From WTFY01 sp965220895 (GTDB lineage Bacteria; Pseudomonadota; Gammaproteobacteria; UBA4575): a stretch of 64,000 nucleotides of DNA. Positions 25,501 to 34,295 of this stretch are shown piece after piece (positions within the stretch are counted from its first letter, which is position 1; each line of letters opens with the position of its first letter). Made by a program: the position numbers and the translations under genes. Where the stretch lies: the NCBI GenBank assembly GCA_965220895.1, contig OZ244850.1, forward strand, positions 930,001 to 994,000. Reading direction: 5' to 3'. The notes below the pieces were generated by a model. That model was not told the DNA's origin. It did not search any database and worked only from the letters and a program-made list of their open reading frames with translations.

Positions 25501-26502
25501 TCAGAAGCGGTACTTGAGCCCAACCGTTGCCGCCCGGTACTCGATATCATCCATTTTGACCTGGTCCCCGAAAGGGGTGACGCCGTCCACATCCACGGGC
25601 TCATGGCTTCGGATCCGGGTATAGAAAGCACGGTCCCTGAAGTCATCGAAGCGCGCCCATCGCGCTTTCATGCCGACCGAGATGTGATCCGTCAGGGCGT
25701 AGTCCACACCGGCAAGCAACTGAACCCCGAACAGCGTATCGGACAGCCCGGTATCCATGGAGCTCAGCGTGCCCGCCGCATTGCTGCGCCACTCGAGCCA
25801 TGAACCCTCGTCCCAGCCATACCCCCGCTGCATCTCCGGAACCTCGGGTGCCACCCCCAGATAGCCCTCAGCCTCGGTCTTGCGCAGGAGCCTGCGTTTG
25901 TACTGCATCTGGACACGGGCCCAGCCCGCCCCGAGACCGACGTAGGGCGTCCATCTGGACCCCAGTGGAAAATCATAAAGCAGGTTGGCGAAGTAATGCC
26001 GGATGCGTAACCCCGAGACCCATTCATGGGGCGGCTCAGTCTCGCTCCACTCGCGATCCTTGCTTGCCAGACCCGGATGGGTCGAGGCCGTGATGATGGG
26101 ATGGCTCGCCGAGCCGGGCTCGACCTGCATGAATTCCAGCTCGAAGCGGATCCGGTCATAAACATAGCCGACCTGCAGACCCGCAGCCAGTCCGCTTCCT
26201 GCATCAAACCGGGAATTCCACTTGCTCTTTATGTCCAGATTCCTGCAGGCGGGATCACTGGCGATCGCCCCGGACGGGCGGGTCGCATCACTGTACATCA
26301 GCACATCGCACCGCGTCGGCCTGCTGTGCCCGGTGACACTGGAACCCAGGGCCCGCACATCACCCAGGCCGATATCAGCACCTGCATAGAAGCCGGCCTG
26401 TGCGACGCTCAGCATGTTCAGGCCGAACACAGCCATGCACATGTGAAGCAGTACTGAAGACCGCATTTTCCAAGAAGTATCCGCAGACATGGAGGGTTTC
26501 AT
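25501..26502 (-). CDS. Small outer-membrane beta-barrel protein
   Basis: About 333 residues; starts at 26502 or 26469 are both possible, the latter giving a clean signal (MRSSVLLHMCMAVFGLNMLSVAQA). The mature part is an OmpA/Opa-like barrel: GFYAGADIGLGDV, a Cys-bearing loop (TRCDVLMYSD..ACRNLD), then alternating strands (GLAAGLQVGYVYDRIRFELEF, RWTPYVGLGAGWARVQMQY, VQLLAGVDYALTDHISVGMKARW) ending TVGLKYRF. The terminal aromatic is the BAM signal. It is paralogous in layout to the barrel at 29959-30909, on the other side of the defence island. Confidence 0.8.
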   Translation of the reverse strand: MKPSMSADTSWKMRSSVLLHMCMAVFGLNMLSVAQAGFYAGADIGLGDVRALGSSVTGHSRPTRCDVLMYSDATRPSGAIASDPACRNLDIKSKWNSRFDAGSGLAAGLQVGYVYDRIRFELEFMQVEPGSASHPIITASTHPGLASKDREWSETEPPHEWVSGLRIRHYFANLLYDFPLGSRWTPYVGLGAGWARVQMQYKRRLLRKTEAEGYLGVAPEVPEMQRGYGWDEGSWLEWRSNAAGTLSSMDTGLSDTLFGVQLLAGVDYALTDHISVGMKARWARFDDFRDRAFYTRIRSHEPVDVDGVTPFGDQVKMDDIEYRAATVGLKYRF

Positions 26503-26545
26503 TGTATGGGGAAACTGCCGGTTTGTGAACTGAAAGAGTTCAATG

Positions 26546-26561
26546 TGTAGAGAGCACATGA
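26546..26561. repeat. Left copy of a 16-bp direct repeat bordering the defence island
   Basis: TGTAGAGAGCACATGA here and TGTAGAGAACACATGA at 29690-29705 differ at one base and have the same orientation. They bracket 3.1 kb containing the Abi genes. The right copy adjoins transposase debris, so these may be IS-end sequences. Confidence 0.6.
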
Positions 26562-26610
26562 CACTAGTCGTGCACCTCTGCGCAGGCGCGAGGATGACAG
26601 GTGAAGTTTG

Positions 26611-26650
26611 ATGGCCGGCAGGACTCGAACCTACGACCAAAGGATTATGA
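26611..26650 (-). tRNA. 3' fragment of tRNA-Met(CAT), likely attachment-site scar
   Basis: The minus strand reads CTCATAATCC (anticodon loop with CAT), then a variable region, a T-arm GTAGG-TTCGAGT-CCTGC and an acceptor end CGGCCA. The whole 5' half (acceptor, D-arm, anticodon 5' strand) is absent, so it is not a functional tRNA. The 3' half of tRNA genes is the classic integrase attachment core. Composition turns AT-rich exactly beyond this point. Confidence 0.75.
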
Positions 26651-26874
26651 GAGCCAGTATAATCAATAACAATTTGATTTTGTAGCTATTGGAAACATCC
26701 AGTGCGCTTAGTATAAGTCTCGTTGATTCAGCAGGCTAACTAAGTTTGGCTCAAGTAGTAAAAACTAAAGGGTGTACCGGATGTGTACTGAAAGCCCGAA
26801 CAAAATGTAGACTGTCTTAATACGAGCTGCCCTAGTTTAAATATCCTTTTACTGGATACTCAAGGCAACTTGAG
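26651..26874. other. AT-rich left end of the island, no gene seen
   Basis: The sequence is markedly AT-richer than the DNA to the left of the tRNA fragment. No integrase gene or remnant is recognisable in it. Confidence 0.4.
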
Positions 26875-27339
26875 CTAATCGAAAATTTCTGAAATATCTT
26901 GAAAATCTTCATCATCTCTACTGATTAGCAATGCACGAACAACCGCCTCACATGGCAGTTCACCTATGTATGCAGCCTCTATGTGAGGCATGACCCCGTG
27001 TCTGTACGCATTTTCTCTATCCTGGCGGGCAAGTAGATCACGACCACAAATGTCTCGGAAGGGGACGAACTCGCGCCAAGTAGACATTGGACATCTTCTA
27101 TCGTAAGTCCTGTAATTGAAATCCTGAAAGTCAAATAAGCTGACCCCACCCAATGTGCGGACGTAGGGATAGAGATCAGGCCCTTGCGAAGTGCTCCATC
27201 GATCTCTGTCAGGTATGCAGTCGGGTTCAGGCACGATTGCACCCGTCTTAACGATGATGTCGAAACGATCCGGATGCGTTGTGTGCCAAAGGCCTCCTAT
27301 AAGTGTTTCTAGTGCTCTTTCTGGACTAGGAGATGGCAA
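26875..27339 (-). CDS. Hypothetical island protein, possibly ADP-ribosyltransferase-like fold
   Basis: 154 residues beginning near GGLWHTTHPDRFDIIVKTGAIVPEPD, a pattern reminiscent of the H-x-T start of DarT/RNA-2'-phosphotransferase-type ART proteins (hydrophobic-H-x-T..I...G.I.P). The remainder has VSLFDFQDFN, a Trp-Arg-Glu segment and an acidic tail. The similarity is by eye and weak. It sits at the island edge next to AbiE genes, which would suit a toxin or defence role, but no partner antitoxin is evident. Codon use is poorer in GC than in the core genes. Confidence 0.5.
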   Translation of the reverse strand: MPSPSPERALETLIGGLWHTTHPDRFDIIVKTGAIVPEPDCIPDRDRWSTSQGPDLYPYVRTLGGVSLFDFQDFNYRTYDRRCPMSTWREFVPFRDICGRDLLARQDRENAYRHGVMPHIEAAYIGELPCEAVVRALLISRDDEDFQDISEIFD

Positions 27340-27509
27340 CTGCTATTTATTCCTTTCCTCTGTATTCTCAAAGAATTCTATTTCGTGATTACAGCTTCTC
27401 GCCTTAAAGTATTTAGACACTGTTTGATCGACGACATGCTACAAAGATCTGCTTATTTTAAAAGAAATTGACTCACTGCTGTTTAACCTAGAGTGCCGAT
27501 ACCCTGCAG

Positions 27510-28519
27510 TCAGGACCAATCGTTCACCTGATCTTCAATTGCTCGAATCTGTTCGATAAGAGCCTCGAAGTCTGGAGCATCATCTCGCAGTATGCCGGCT
27601 GTGTGCATCGCCCGGTAATCTGACTTCAGGCCGAGCAGGCTGTCTTTGTCAGGGATTAACTGCAGTTTACCAGCCAGACAATCATCATAGTGAGCATAGC
27701 CGGCATTGAAAAAAAGTTTCTTGTGCCGAACGACATCTTCCAAAAGAGAACGGTCAGCGACGGCCTTCCTGCTAATTTTGTGCTGACCAAGGCACATCAG
27801 GTCATACCAATGCCGGGAGAGCCTTTCTGGATCGATGGATAAACGACCTCTATTGCATTCGACATGAATCAGGGTGGCTTTCTCCCAGAATGTTCGCAAT
27901 GGAGAGAGAACTGTTACGGCTGCAGCGGGATAATCGATTCCAGTAGTCACTGAGGCAATGTCGGGCCTAATCGTGTGTTGCTCATTAGGATCGATAACGT
28001 TGCGGCCCCAAATTCCAGAAGAACCTCGCTCGCGAGATAGTCATCCGGATCTTCGATGGCAGACGGATAACTGAACCAGACTTTTTCGCCAAGATCGTCA
28101 GCCCGAATTTTGTGCTGACCGTAAGTAGCGAGCAGCTCGGACGCTTTTTCAAGAGCAGGTATGACAACATCCTTGGTATAGCTTTTAACAAATAATTTTA
28201 AGCGGTCACTGAATTGTCTGATTTTGGTCTTGCTGACACCCTCTGCCAAGGGGTCGAAGTCGTCATCGAATGCCCGGTAGTCAAGAGTGATGTCCACGTC
28301 TTCTGAAAAACGATCGATAATTGCGTAAACCTTGGACAGGGAGGTGCCGCCCTTGAAGGCCATGGGGTGATGTTCAGGGACAGCGAAGAGGACCTGCAAA
28401 ACCCAACACAGCCAAATGTCTTTCTCCAAGATTGCAGGCAGACGTCCGCTTTGGTCAGCAGCTGCTCGAAGAATTTTCCTTTGCTCTCGAGCGTCCAGCG
28501 ACAGAAAAGCTTCACCCAT
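27510..28519 (-). pseudogene. abiEii: AbiEii nucleotidyltransferase toxin, frameshifted
   Basis: Starts at ATG 28519, overlapping the antitoxin stop (ATGGGTGA). The first frame has the AbiEii signature: ILEKDIWLCWVLQVLF, FKGGTSLSKVYAIIDRFSEDVDITLD (G-G-T-S-L-S-K and D-x-D). After EVLLEFG the frame breaks at a run of four C (28006-28009 on the plus strand). With one more base it would continue GRNVIDPNEQHTIRP and run into the second frame, TVLSPLRTFWEKATLIHVECNRG..LSRHWYDL, the conserved C-terminal half. AbiE is a type IV toxin-antitoxin abortive-infection system; the toxin is a pseudo-kinase/nucleotidyltransferase acting on tRNA. It is one base from intact, so sequencing error is possible. 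Confidence 0.8.
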
Positions 28520-29117
28520 GAACTGTATCTTGGGCAAATCCGTCGAGTGCAGCTGCCATCCACGCCGGTATGTCGGCGGATCTGAGCCTCTCAAACTCTT
28601 CCGTACTAAGGCCTGACTTGATCCTGGAGACCGCCTTCGCGTTCACGTGGTCCTTACCAAGATACCAAAGGGCAGAAAGGGCAAGCCCTGTCTTCTCGCC
28701 CGCAAACTGAAGTCGACGTTGATTCGAGGTGTGTATCATTTTGACAGTGACGCTTCCGATTTTGATCGAGCGGCTAGAAGCACTCGTATGGAATACAGGT
28801 ACTACGGGCACCTGAGTACTAAGCTTGAAGCGCCTCGCGGCTTCTGCACCATGCACCTGGATAGTTTCATGATTGTTCCTAGCTATGATCTCCACGACTT
28901 CGGAAACTTCCGGCACGACATCTCCGACGAAGCGACTTTTTTGGGGACGAACGAAAACACCGCGAGCAAGACGTTTGACTTTTCCTTCTGCAACCAGGCG
29001 TGAGAGTGCCCGATCGACGGTGCCGCGCGACCCATGCTTTAGAAAGCGCGAGTTTGTGAACGGCTTTCCCTTAGGCAGTCTCTGCAGACCGGTTCGAATA
29101 GCTTCTGTAGTAGTCAT
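28512..29117 (-). CDS. abiEi: AbiEi-like antitoxin (DUF6088 type)
   Basis: 201 residues from the ATG at 29117, preceded by AAAGGAGA (an upstream in-frame ATG at 29162 is less likely). The N terminus is a winged helix (GKPFTNSRFLKHGSRGTVDRALSRLVAEGKVKRLARGVFVRP), typical of AbiEi/DUF6088 antitoxins and transcriptional self-repressors. The C-terminal antitoxin domain includes VHGAEAARRFKLSTQVPV and a SALWYLGKDHV segment. It overlaps abiEii by 8 nt, the usual bicistronic arrangement. The AT-rich DNA upstream (29118-29207) should hold its operator. Confidence 0.85.
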   Translation of the reverse strand: MTTTEAIRTGLQRLPKGKPFTNSRFLKHGSRGTVDRALSRLVAEGKVKRLARGVFVRPQKSRFVGDVVPEVSEVVEIIARNNHETIQVHGAEAARRFKLSTQVPVVPVFHTSASSRSIKIGSVTVKMIHTSNQRRLQFAGEKTGLALSALWYLGKDHVNAKAVSRIKSGLSTEEFERLRSADIPAWMAAALDGFAQDTVHG

Positions 29118-29207
29118 AGTACAGTTCTCCTTTGTCTGAAAATATAGTGATTTTATAGACATATTTCAAGAAGAGATATTGACTGCTATCAACCCAAATT
29201 TCACTCA

Positions 29208-29570
29208 TTAACACATTTTGCCAAAATGCCGTTTGTCCAGATACCAGTGTGGTCCGTACGCCAAGCTCATTGTGTCGGACACAGTGGCACGAAATGCGAC
29301 CTCAATGCCTTCCAGCGCATCCAGAATGTGGATTCTGAGTTCCTTGTCAAAGATGTACAACTCAAGCACATCATCAAATGAAGTGCCTTCAACAAATGCA
29401 TGATCACCTTTTGCGCTATCCTGAAAAGGCAGGCACTACCCTGTGAAACGGTAATAGCCGATATATTTGAGGTAATGGAGGGCCTTATCAAAGTCCGGCA
29501 CTTGAAGCCCCCTCTTTTGCATAATCTTAAGATGGTGCTCTGCCGAAAGGGCGGGCTTGATGTATTCCAA
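29208..29570 (-). pseudogene. Abi_2-family (AbiD/AbiF) abortive-infection gene remnant with internal stop
   Basis: The minus-strand frame reads LSAEHHLKIMQKRGLQVPD..ALHYLKYIGYYRFTG, stop, CLPFQ. It then continues FVEGTSFDDVLELYIFDKELRIHILDALEGIEVAFRATVS, ..YGPHWYLDKRHFG. This is the Abi_2 domain (pfam07751), in which GYYRL-G-Y and LY-FD-LR..LEGIEV are diagnostic. A TAG (29436-29438) replaces the conserved Tyr after FTG, and a second stop ends the frame after about 60% of the family length. The start codon is unclear (TTG at 29570). AbiD/F proteins abort phage infection; this copy is dead. Confidence 0.8.
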
Positions 29571-29640
29571 CTGCGGACCTCAGGCAAAAAAAAGCCGCCA
29601 AGGTAGCGCTTCAGGGAGAGGCGTGGCAGCTATTGTTACT

Positions 29641-29952
29641 CATAATGCTAGTGTCCATGCTACGAGATGTCAATATATAGAGTTGTCCATGTAGAGAACA
29701 CATGATCTGTCCGGTCTTGTAGCACGTAATGTGTCCGGTTCTCATAGCCCCCTATAAGGGGGTGTCAGATGAGACAGACACAGTGGTTACAGGAGATCCG
29801 GAGAATGAGGTTTGAAGAAGCGTATGCGGGCTGCAGGGGCTGGACGATCGCAGCCGCAGGCCCTTCGGCATGCCAACCGCCTGCCGTACCCGGTGGAGCG
29901 AACGATCCTGCGCATCAAGCGCGACTTCGAAGGATGCTGACAGAGGCCATGG
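29641..29952 (+). mobile_element. Degraded insertion sequence (transposase N-terminal pieces)
   Basis: From 29769 the frame reads MRQTQWLQEIRRMRFEEAYAGC, the start seen in IS481/ISNCY-like transposases. After an apparent deletion, another frame gives GLDDRSRRP and HANRLPYPVERTILRIKRDFEG, close to the IS481 integrase helix-turn-helix region, ending in TGA near 29940. Upstream are IS-end-like repeats (TGTAGAGAACACATGA; two TGTCCGGT-type blocks; a CCCCCTATAAGGGGG palindrome near 29750). The catalytic domain is missing. Confidence 0.6.
29690..29705. repeat. Right copy of the 16-bp direct repeat bordering the island
   Basis: TGTAGAGAACACATGA, the partner of 26546-26561, immediately followed by IS-end-like sequence and the transposase remnant at 29769. 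Confidence 0.6.
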
Positions 29953-29958
29953 AAGTTA

Positions 29959-30909
29959 TCAGGGCAGGGCGTAGCGGATCGTGAACAATGCGGAAAACCG
30001 GCTGGTATCGTTGGTGCGCGACCGGGTGCTGACCGGCTCGCTGCCGTCGAGGCGCAGGTTGGGTGCGTGGCTGCGCACCAGTTCGCCCTGGTAGGGGCGG
30101 GATTCGAACGCCTCGAAATGTTTCCACTGCGCCCTGAACCCGAACGAAAGCACCTCCGAAAACCTGCGGTCCACGCCCAGGACCAGCGCATAGCCCGTCA
30201 GGGTGTCTCGCATCCTTTCGCGGCCTACACTGACCGTTCCGGCCAGGTTGCGGCGAATCTCCGCCGCGTTGGGCTGGCCAGCGCCGGTCGCAATATCCCG
30301 TGAATCCGCGCTCCGGGCCCAGAGCCAGGAGAAATCCATACGCGGCCGGGCAATGCCCAGACCCAGCCCTGCATAGGGCGTCCACCGGGTCCGGTTTGGC
30401 CAGTCACGATAGCCCATGACGAACAGTTCGTCCGAAGTTGCGGTGTCGAGCGTCTCCTCGCCAATGGAAAGTTCGTTGCTGATCTTGTCAAAGTCCACGC
30501 CAGTGGCATCGGACGATGAAACCGTCTGATCGAACCGTGTGACGTGGTGCGCATAGGACACAGCCAGGCGAAATCGAGGCGATACCCGCAGACCCAGCTC
30601 CGTCTCGATGGAAAGCCCGCGGCCCCGGGCGAAATGTGCCTGCCATCCGTCCCCATAACCGCGATCGGGCGCGGTGCAGCCGGACACTGCAAGCGCCCTC
30701 GGGTTGATGTACTCGTCGCAAAGGCTCGCCCGGTCGTTGCTGCGGCTCACCACGGTCACGTCCCCCGAAGTGTTCCCGCCGACGGCAAGCCCCCAGTACC
30801 ATTGTGCAGCACTTGTCTCTGTGGGTACGACGAAAGCCGAAAGTGCCAGCAAAGCCATCGCCGCGGCCCACTGACGAACCCAGTTGAACCTGTACACTCC
30901 GAAGGTCAT
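29959..30909 (-). CDS. Small outer-membrane beta-barrel protein (paralogue of 25501-26502)
   Basis: About 316 residues from the ATG at 30909. Signal AMALLALSAFVVPTETSAA, then QWYWGLAVGGNTSGDV and a Cys loop (SLCDEYINP..SGCTAPD). Strands include GLSIETELGLRVSPRFRLAVSYAHH, RWTPYAGLGLGIARPRMDFSW and GYALVLGVDRRFSEVLSFGFRAQWKHF, ending FTIRYALP. The same order of elements, the conserved RWTPY-GLG strand and the paired-Cys loop appear in the 25.5-kb barrel, so the two are probably old duplicates. Function unknown. Confidence 0.78.
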   Translation of the reverse strand: MTFGVYRFNWVRQWAAAMALLALSAFVVPTETSAAQWYWGLAVGGNTSGDVTVVSRSNDRASLCDEYINPRALAVSGCTAPDRGYGDGWQAHFARGRGLSIETELGLRVSPRFRLAVSYAHHVTRFDQTVSSSDATGVDFDKISNELSIGEETLDTATSDELFVMGYRDWPNRTRWTPYAGLGLGIARPRMDFSWLWARSADSRDIATGAGQPNAAEIRRNLAGTVSVGRERMRDTLTGYALVLGVDRRFSEVLSFGFRAQWKHFEAFESRPYQGELVRSHAPNLRLDGSEPVSTRSRTNDTSRFSALFTIRYALP

Positions 30910-31605
30910 CGCCTCGCGCACCGGCGAGAATGACGTATGCCGCCTGCCTGTCACCCTGCCAGGTAATGCGTCACCGGTAAGTGCCACGATTCAGATTCCG
31001 GGAATTCGAGTAAAATGACTTCTTCAAGACTAAAACCAGTATGACAGGCATTGTCAACCGTGCAGGTATGAGCGTGCAGCGAACATATCAAGCCTCCGGT
31101 CGTGCAGCTAGGGGAATACGGTGCGAAGTGAAGGCGGCGTGGGTGAGTCAAGGCAACGGCCTGATGGGTTGCTCCTTCATTAATGTGAATTTCCATTTCT
31201 AAGCGTGTCAGGCATACGGTTTGAGTGAACAACATGCTGAGTCTTCATACCTAGCCCAAACCCACCTGCCGCACCGGATATGCTGCGAGGCTGCCCGGTT
31301 CCTCATTGCCGCGGGCACCGGGCTGACACATGACCCTGTAAAATTGAGAGCTGATTACACCGATAATGTATTGATTATTCCAGGTATAGAGATGTCCGGT
31401 ACAATTAGTGATTATTATTTTGATTCAGTATGTTAGACAAGCTTAGCATAGGTGATGGAGACTGGAGAGTGTACCGGGACTATGCCGATCTTTATTAACA
31501 ATTCTTGCTTAGCGAGGAGTATAATCACTACTACTGGGATCCCCTTACATACCAACGCTCTGCAATTTGCTAAATTGAAGTGATAGTCGAGACGGAGTTG
31601 CAGTT
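30910..31605. other. Intergenic region, no gene recognised
   Basis: About 700 bases of mixed composition. The right half is AT-rich and contains the likely promoter of the methyltransferase. Short frames at 31221 and 30951-31235 show no family features. Confidence 0.4.
31495..31525 (+). promoter_or_regulatory. Likely promoter of the restriction-modification operon
   Basis: TTAACA (31495-31500) and a perfect TATAAT (31520-31525) are 19 nt apart, 80 bases before the methyltransferase ATG. Confidence 0.45.
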
Positions 31606-32556
31606 ATGCCTGTTTCTCACATAGAACCTCTCGCATCGGATTTTGGCGGAGAAAGTGTACGGCTGGACCGTGACCACCGTCGACCCCCATACAACTTTTT
31701 TTCAATAGAGACAAACAGTAACCAGGTCGATTCACTCGACCGGTCCACGCTCATTCAGGGGCATGCAGTAGATGCGCTGGACCTACTCCCTGAACGGAGC
31801 ATCCAGACGGTGGTCACATCCCCGCCATACTGGTCCCTGAGGGACTATGCTGTCGATCAGCAGATTGGATGCGATGACACTCTTGAGGATTACATTGCTG
31901 ACATTGTCAAGGCTTTCAGCAAGGTGCGGAGGGTACTGACTGAAGACGGCACGGTCTGGCTGAATGTGGGTGATGCCTATACTTCGGGCAATCGCAGGTA
32001 TCGTGCACCAGATAAAAAAAACCGTGCAAGAGCTATGTCCATGCGCCCTCCCACGCCAGATGGACTAAAGCCAAAGGATCTTATCGGGCTTCCTTGGAGG
32101 CTGGCGTTTGCACTCCAGGATGCTGGCTGGTGGCTGCGGTCCGAGGTGATTTGGTGCAAACCGAATGCGCATCCGGAATCGGTCAGGGACCGCCCGACAA
32201 AGGCGCACGAAACAGTATTTCTTTTGTCCAAAAGCCAGGACTACTACTACAGTGTGGATGCAGTCCGAGGGCCCAACGACCGCCGCCTTCGCACAACCTG
32301 GGACATTCCTACGGAACCTCGGAAACGATTCAATGGTGATCAGGATGCGCATCCGGCTGTCATGCCGGCGGCATTGGCACAGCGTTGTGTGGAAGTGACA
32401 AGCAGAAGTGGTGACATAGTGTTGGACCCATATGCCGGTTCAGGCACAACACTGCTAGCGGCACAGCACCTGCAACGGCGATGGGTCGGCATCGAACTAA
32501 AACCGGCTTTCATTGACCTTATCCAGCGCAGGCTAGAAACGGGTGACCCTCGCTGA
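31606..32556 (+). CDS. Type II DNA methyltransferase (beta group, TSPPYW motif)
   Basis: 316 residues. Motif IV TSPPYWSLRDY is near residue 80, and the SAM-binding motif I DPYAGSGTTLLAAQHLQRRWVGIEL is at the C terminus, the order of beta-group amino-methyltransferases. PPYW rather than PPYN favours N4-cytosine methylation (as in M.SmaI and M.PvuII types), although N6-adenine cannot be excluded. WLNVGDAYTSGNRRY and PKDLIGLPWRLAFALQDAGWWLRSEVIWCKPNAHPES are also standard. It overlaps the next gene by 14 nt and should protect the host from that presumed nuclease. Confidence 0.9.
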   Translation: MPVSHIEPLASDFGGESVRLDRDHRRPPYNFFSIETNSNQVDSLDRSTLIQGHAVDALDLLPERSIQTVVTSPPYWSLRDYAVDQQIGCDDTLEDYIADIVKAFSKVRRVLTEDGTVWLNVGDAYTSGNRRYRAPDKKNRARAMSMRPPTPDGLKPKDLIGLPWRLAFALQDAGWWLRSEVIWCKPNAHPESVRDRPTKAHETVFLLSKSQDYYYSVDAVRGPNDRRLRTTWDIPTEPRKRFNGDQDAHPAVMPAALAQRCVEVTSRSGDIVLDPYAGSGTTLLAAQHLQRRWVGIELKPAFIDLIQRRLETGDPR

Positions 32557-33298
32557 ACTGAAAGACCAGCTGGAGGCACTCTCACCGACAGGAATCCTGT
32601 TCGTTGCCAAGATGGCGGAGTCCCTGGCTACACCTCCACAAGCCAGGGCAATTCACACGGAAACGTGGTTGACCAGTGAGTGGATCGAATATTTTGGATT
32701 AGCACTTTCCGTACATCATGGAACGACAACAGAACCGCTTATGCAGAAAAGCTTCGAAACCGTTTTCCGCAATGCATGCGAATCCGTTGACTGGGAAATC
32801 CAGAATCCCGTGTCAGAAACCCAAAGGTTCCTGGACCTTGAGATCAGGCGTGACGGCTATCCTGAGCAAAGACTGTCACTTAAATCGACGGCTGCACAAC
32901 GACTTTCCCGTACCACTGTACATATCTCGAAACTGACCGAAGCCGCATGGGTGCAGGACATGCGTACAGCGAGGGATCGTCGGGACTGGACATTGGTGCT
33001 GTTCCGAGAATATATGGCAACAGTGGATTCCATCATGATGCTGCGGGCATTCCGCGAGGGACAGGATGTTCCATCCGTGTATCAGCTTGTTGAGATTCCG
33101 AGTGAAATATTTGAGTCACTGGAGCATGCACCTCTGACATCATTCAATGCGGATGGACCAACCATTGACTGCCCCTATGGTGGACAGGAAGTGGCAGCCC
33201 GCGTATCCCTGGACCGGTCTGATGCAAAGATCACGGTTAAACAGATTCAGCTTTCTGCCTGCACTGTGCATGTGGAGTGGGAGATTGGGCAACGATAA
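32543..33298 (+). CDS. Putative type II restriction endonuclease, family not recognised
   Basis: 251 residues starting with GTG inside the methyltransferase gene; such overlap is common for restriction partners. The middle has FLDLEIRRDGYPEQRLSLKST, which could be a PD-(D/E)xK core (D..., then S-L-K after about 14 residues). QRLSRTTVHISKLTEAAW follows, a basic-polar segment resembling a DNA-contact helix. I cannot assign a specificity or named family. The call rests on context and the D...xK pattern. Base composition is moderately AT-rich. Confidence 0.6.
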   Translation: MTLAELKDQLEALSPTGILFVAKMAESLATPPQARAIHTETWLTSEWIEYFGLALSVHHGTTTEPLMQKSFETVFRNACESVDWEIQNPVSETQRFLDLEIRRDGYPEQRLSLKSTAAQRLSRTTVHISKLTEAAWVQDMRTARDRRDWTLVLFREYMATVDSIMMLRAFREGQDVPSVYQLVEIPSEIFESLEHAPLTSFNADGPTIDCPYGGQEVAARVSLDRSDAKITVKQIQLSACTVHVEWEIGQR

Positions 33299-33481
33299 GT
33301 TCTGAAAGCATACGGACTTCCGACAGGAAGAGCTTGCCCGCACTCGACGCAAGCCTAGGGGATGAAAGTTAAGCCACTTTGACACACACTGTGTTTTAAC
33401 GGGACTTCTTCTTTGCTGAACGAATATAAATGTCCCATACAGCTCAGACCACTGAGATCCGATTCCAGTTGACGGTAAGCG

Positions 33482-33898
33482 ATGCGAACTAAGAAAAGCC
33501 AAGCGTCCGAGATTATGCCGTTTTTCCAGGAGATGGCAGAAAATCAACAAAAAAGAGATGACAAAACTGAACAATATGTCACACCGCATCTAAAGTCTGC
33601 AGTACTTCCTACGCCAAGAGATGTACGAGATGCAATCAATTCCCTGGTAGGAGAAAAACGGCAGCAAGTTCTCTGTCATCATCCATATTGGAAAGAGTGG
33701 ACACTGCGACAAGGGCTGGAATCTCTTATCCGTGCTTCACACCAAGCATCTATCGATATTTGTCGCCACGATGCAGCTTTAGGTGCACTGGCAGGCTCAA
33801 AGGATTTCCAAAACCACATTGACCATGCTGTCGGTTATTCCGCGCATTCTCTTTCGACTTCTGATGCGCCTCTGGACTCTCCATCCCCGTTATCTTGA
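33482..33898 (+). CDS. Hypothetical protein, probably 3'-truncated
   Basis: 138 residues, hydrophilic N terminus (MRTKKSQASEIMPFFQEMAENQQKRDD), then a helical region with HHPYWKEWTLRQGLESLIRASHQ. Its last 30 residues (Ser/Pro-rich) come from DNA that overlaps the start of the next gene and look unlike the rest, so the natural end may have been lost at a junction near 33830. No family recognised; it follows the restriction pair. Confidence 0.45.
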   Translation: MRTKKSQASEIMPFFQEMAENQQKRDDKTEQYVTPHLKSAVLPTPRDVRDAINSLVGEKRQQVLCHHPYWKEWTLRQGLESLIRASHQASIDICRHDAALGALAGSKDFQNHIDHAVGYSAHSLSTSDAPLDSPSPLS

Positions 33899-34295
33899 TT
33901 CCAAGGGCCTGGTCGCGCTCTGGCGCGAGGGCTTGCTGGCCCAGAAGGTGCTGCAAGGCCAAACCAAAGGCTACCGCAATCACCCCCAGTTGCAGCGCTT
34001 CCTTGCTACCTCTGATCCTCGCTCGTTTATTGCCCGGTATCTGGAGACGGTGTATGAGGAGGCCTGCCGGCGGAGCTACTCATTCGATGTATCCAAGCTC
34101 GCGGATGTTCGGGCACCGGGAACCATTGCAGTCACCCAGGGACAGCTCGCGTTCGAACGGGTCCACCTGCAAAAGAAACTGCAGGCACGTGATCCCGGGT
34201 GGCTCGAACACCATCCGGTCGGCACTGCAGCCCACCCGCTGTTTCATATCGTGCCCGGGGACGTGGAAGCCTGGGAAAAGTCGCAGGCCGGCTAA
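33864..34295 (+). CDS. Pyrimidine-dimer DNA glycosylase/endonuclease V family protein
   Basis: The start at 33864 gives MRLWTLHPRYLDSKGLVALWREGLLAQKVLQGQTKGYRNHPQLQRF, the unmistakable N terminus of the Pyr_excise family (pfam03013; T4 DenV relatives). It continues with FIARYLETVYEEACRRSYSFD and a C-terminal HLQKKL.ARDP segment. About 143 residues, normal for the family. T4 DenV cleaves at UV-induced dimers; bacterial members of this short form are less characterised. It lies at the right edge of the defence region, and its GC content is again core-like. Confidence 0.85.
   Translation: MRLWTLHPRYLDSKGLVALWREGLLAQKVLQGQTKGYRNHPQLQRFLATSDPRSFIARYLETVYEEACRRSYSFDVSKLADVRAPGTIAVTQGQLAFERVHLQKKLQARDPGWLEHHPVGTAAHPLFHIVPGDVEAWEKSQAG

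Noticed and set aside
29267..29587. A 106-codon minus-strand frame over the Abi_2 remnant
   Set aside because: It is out of frame with the recognisable Abi_2 residues, which lie in the neighbouring frame with a stop.
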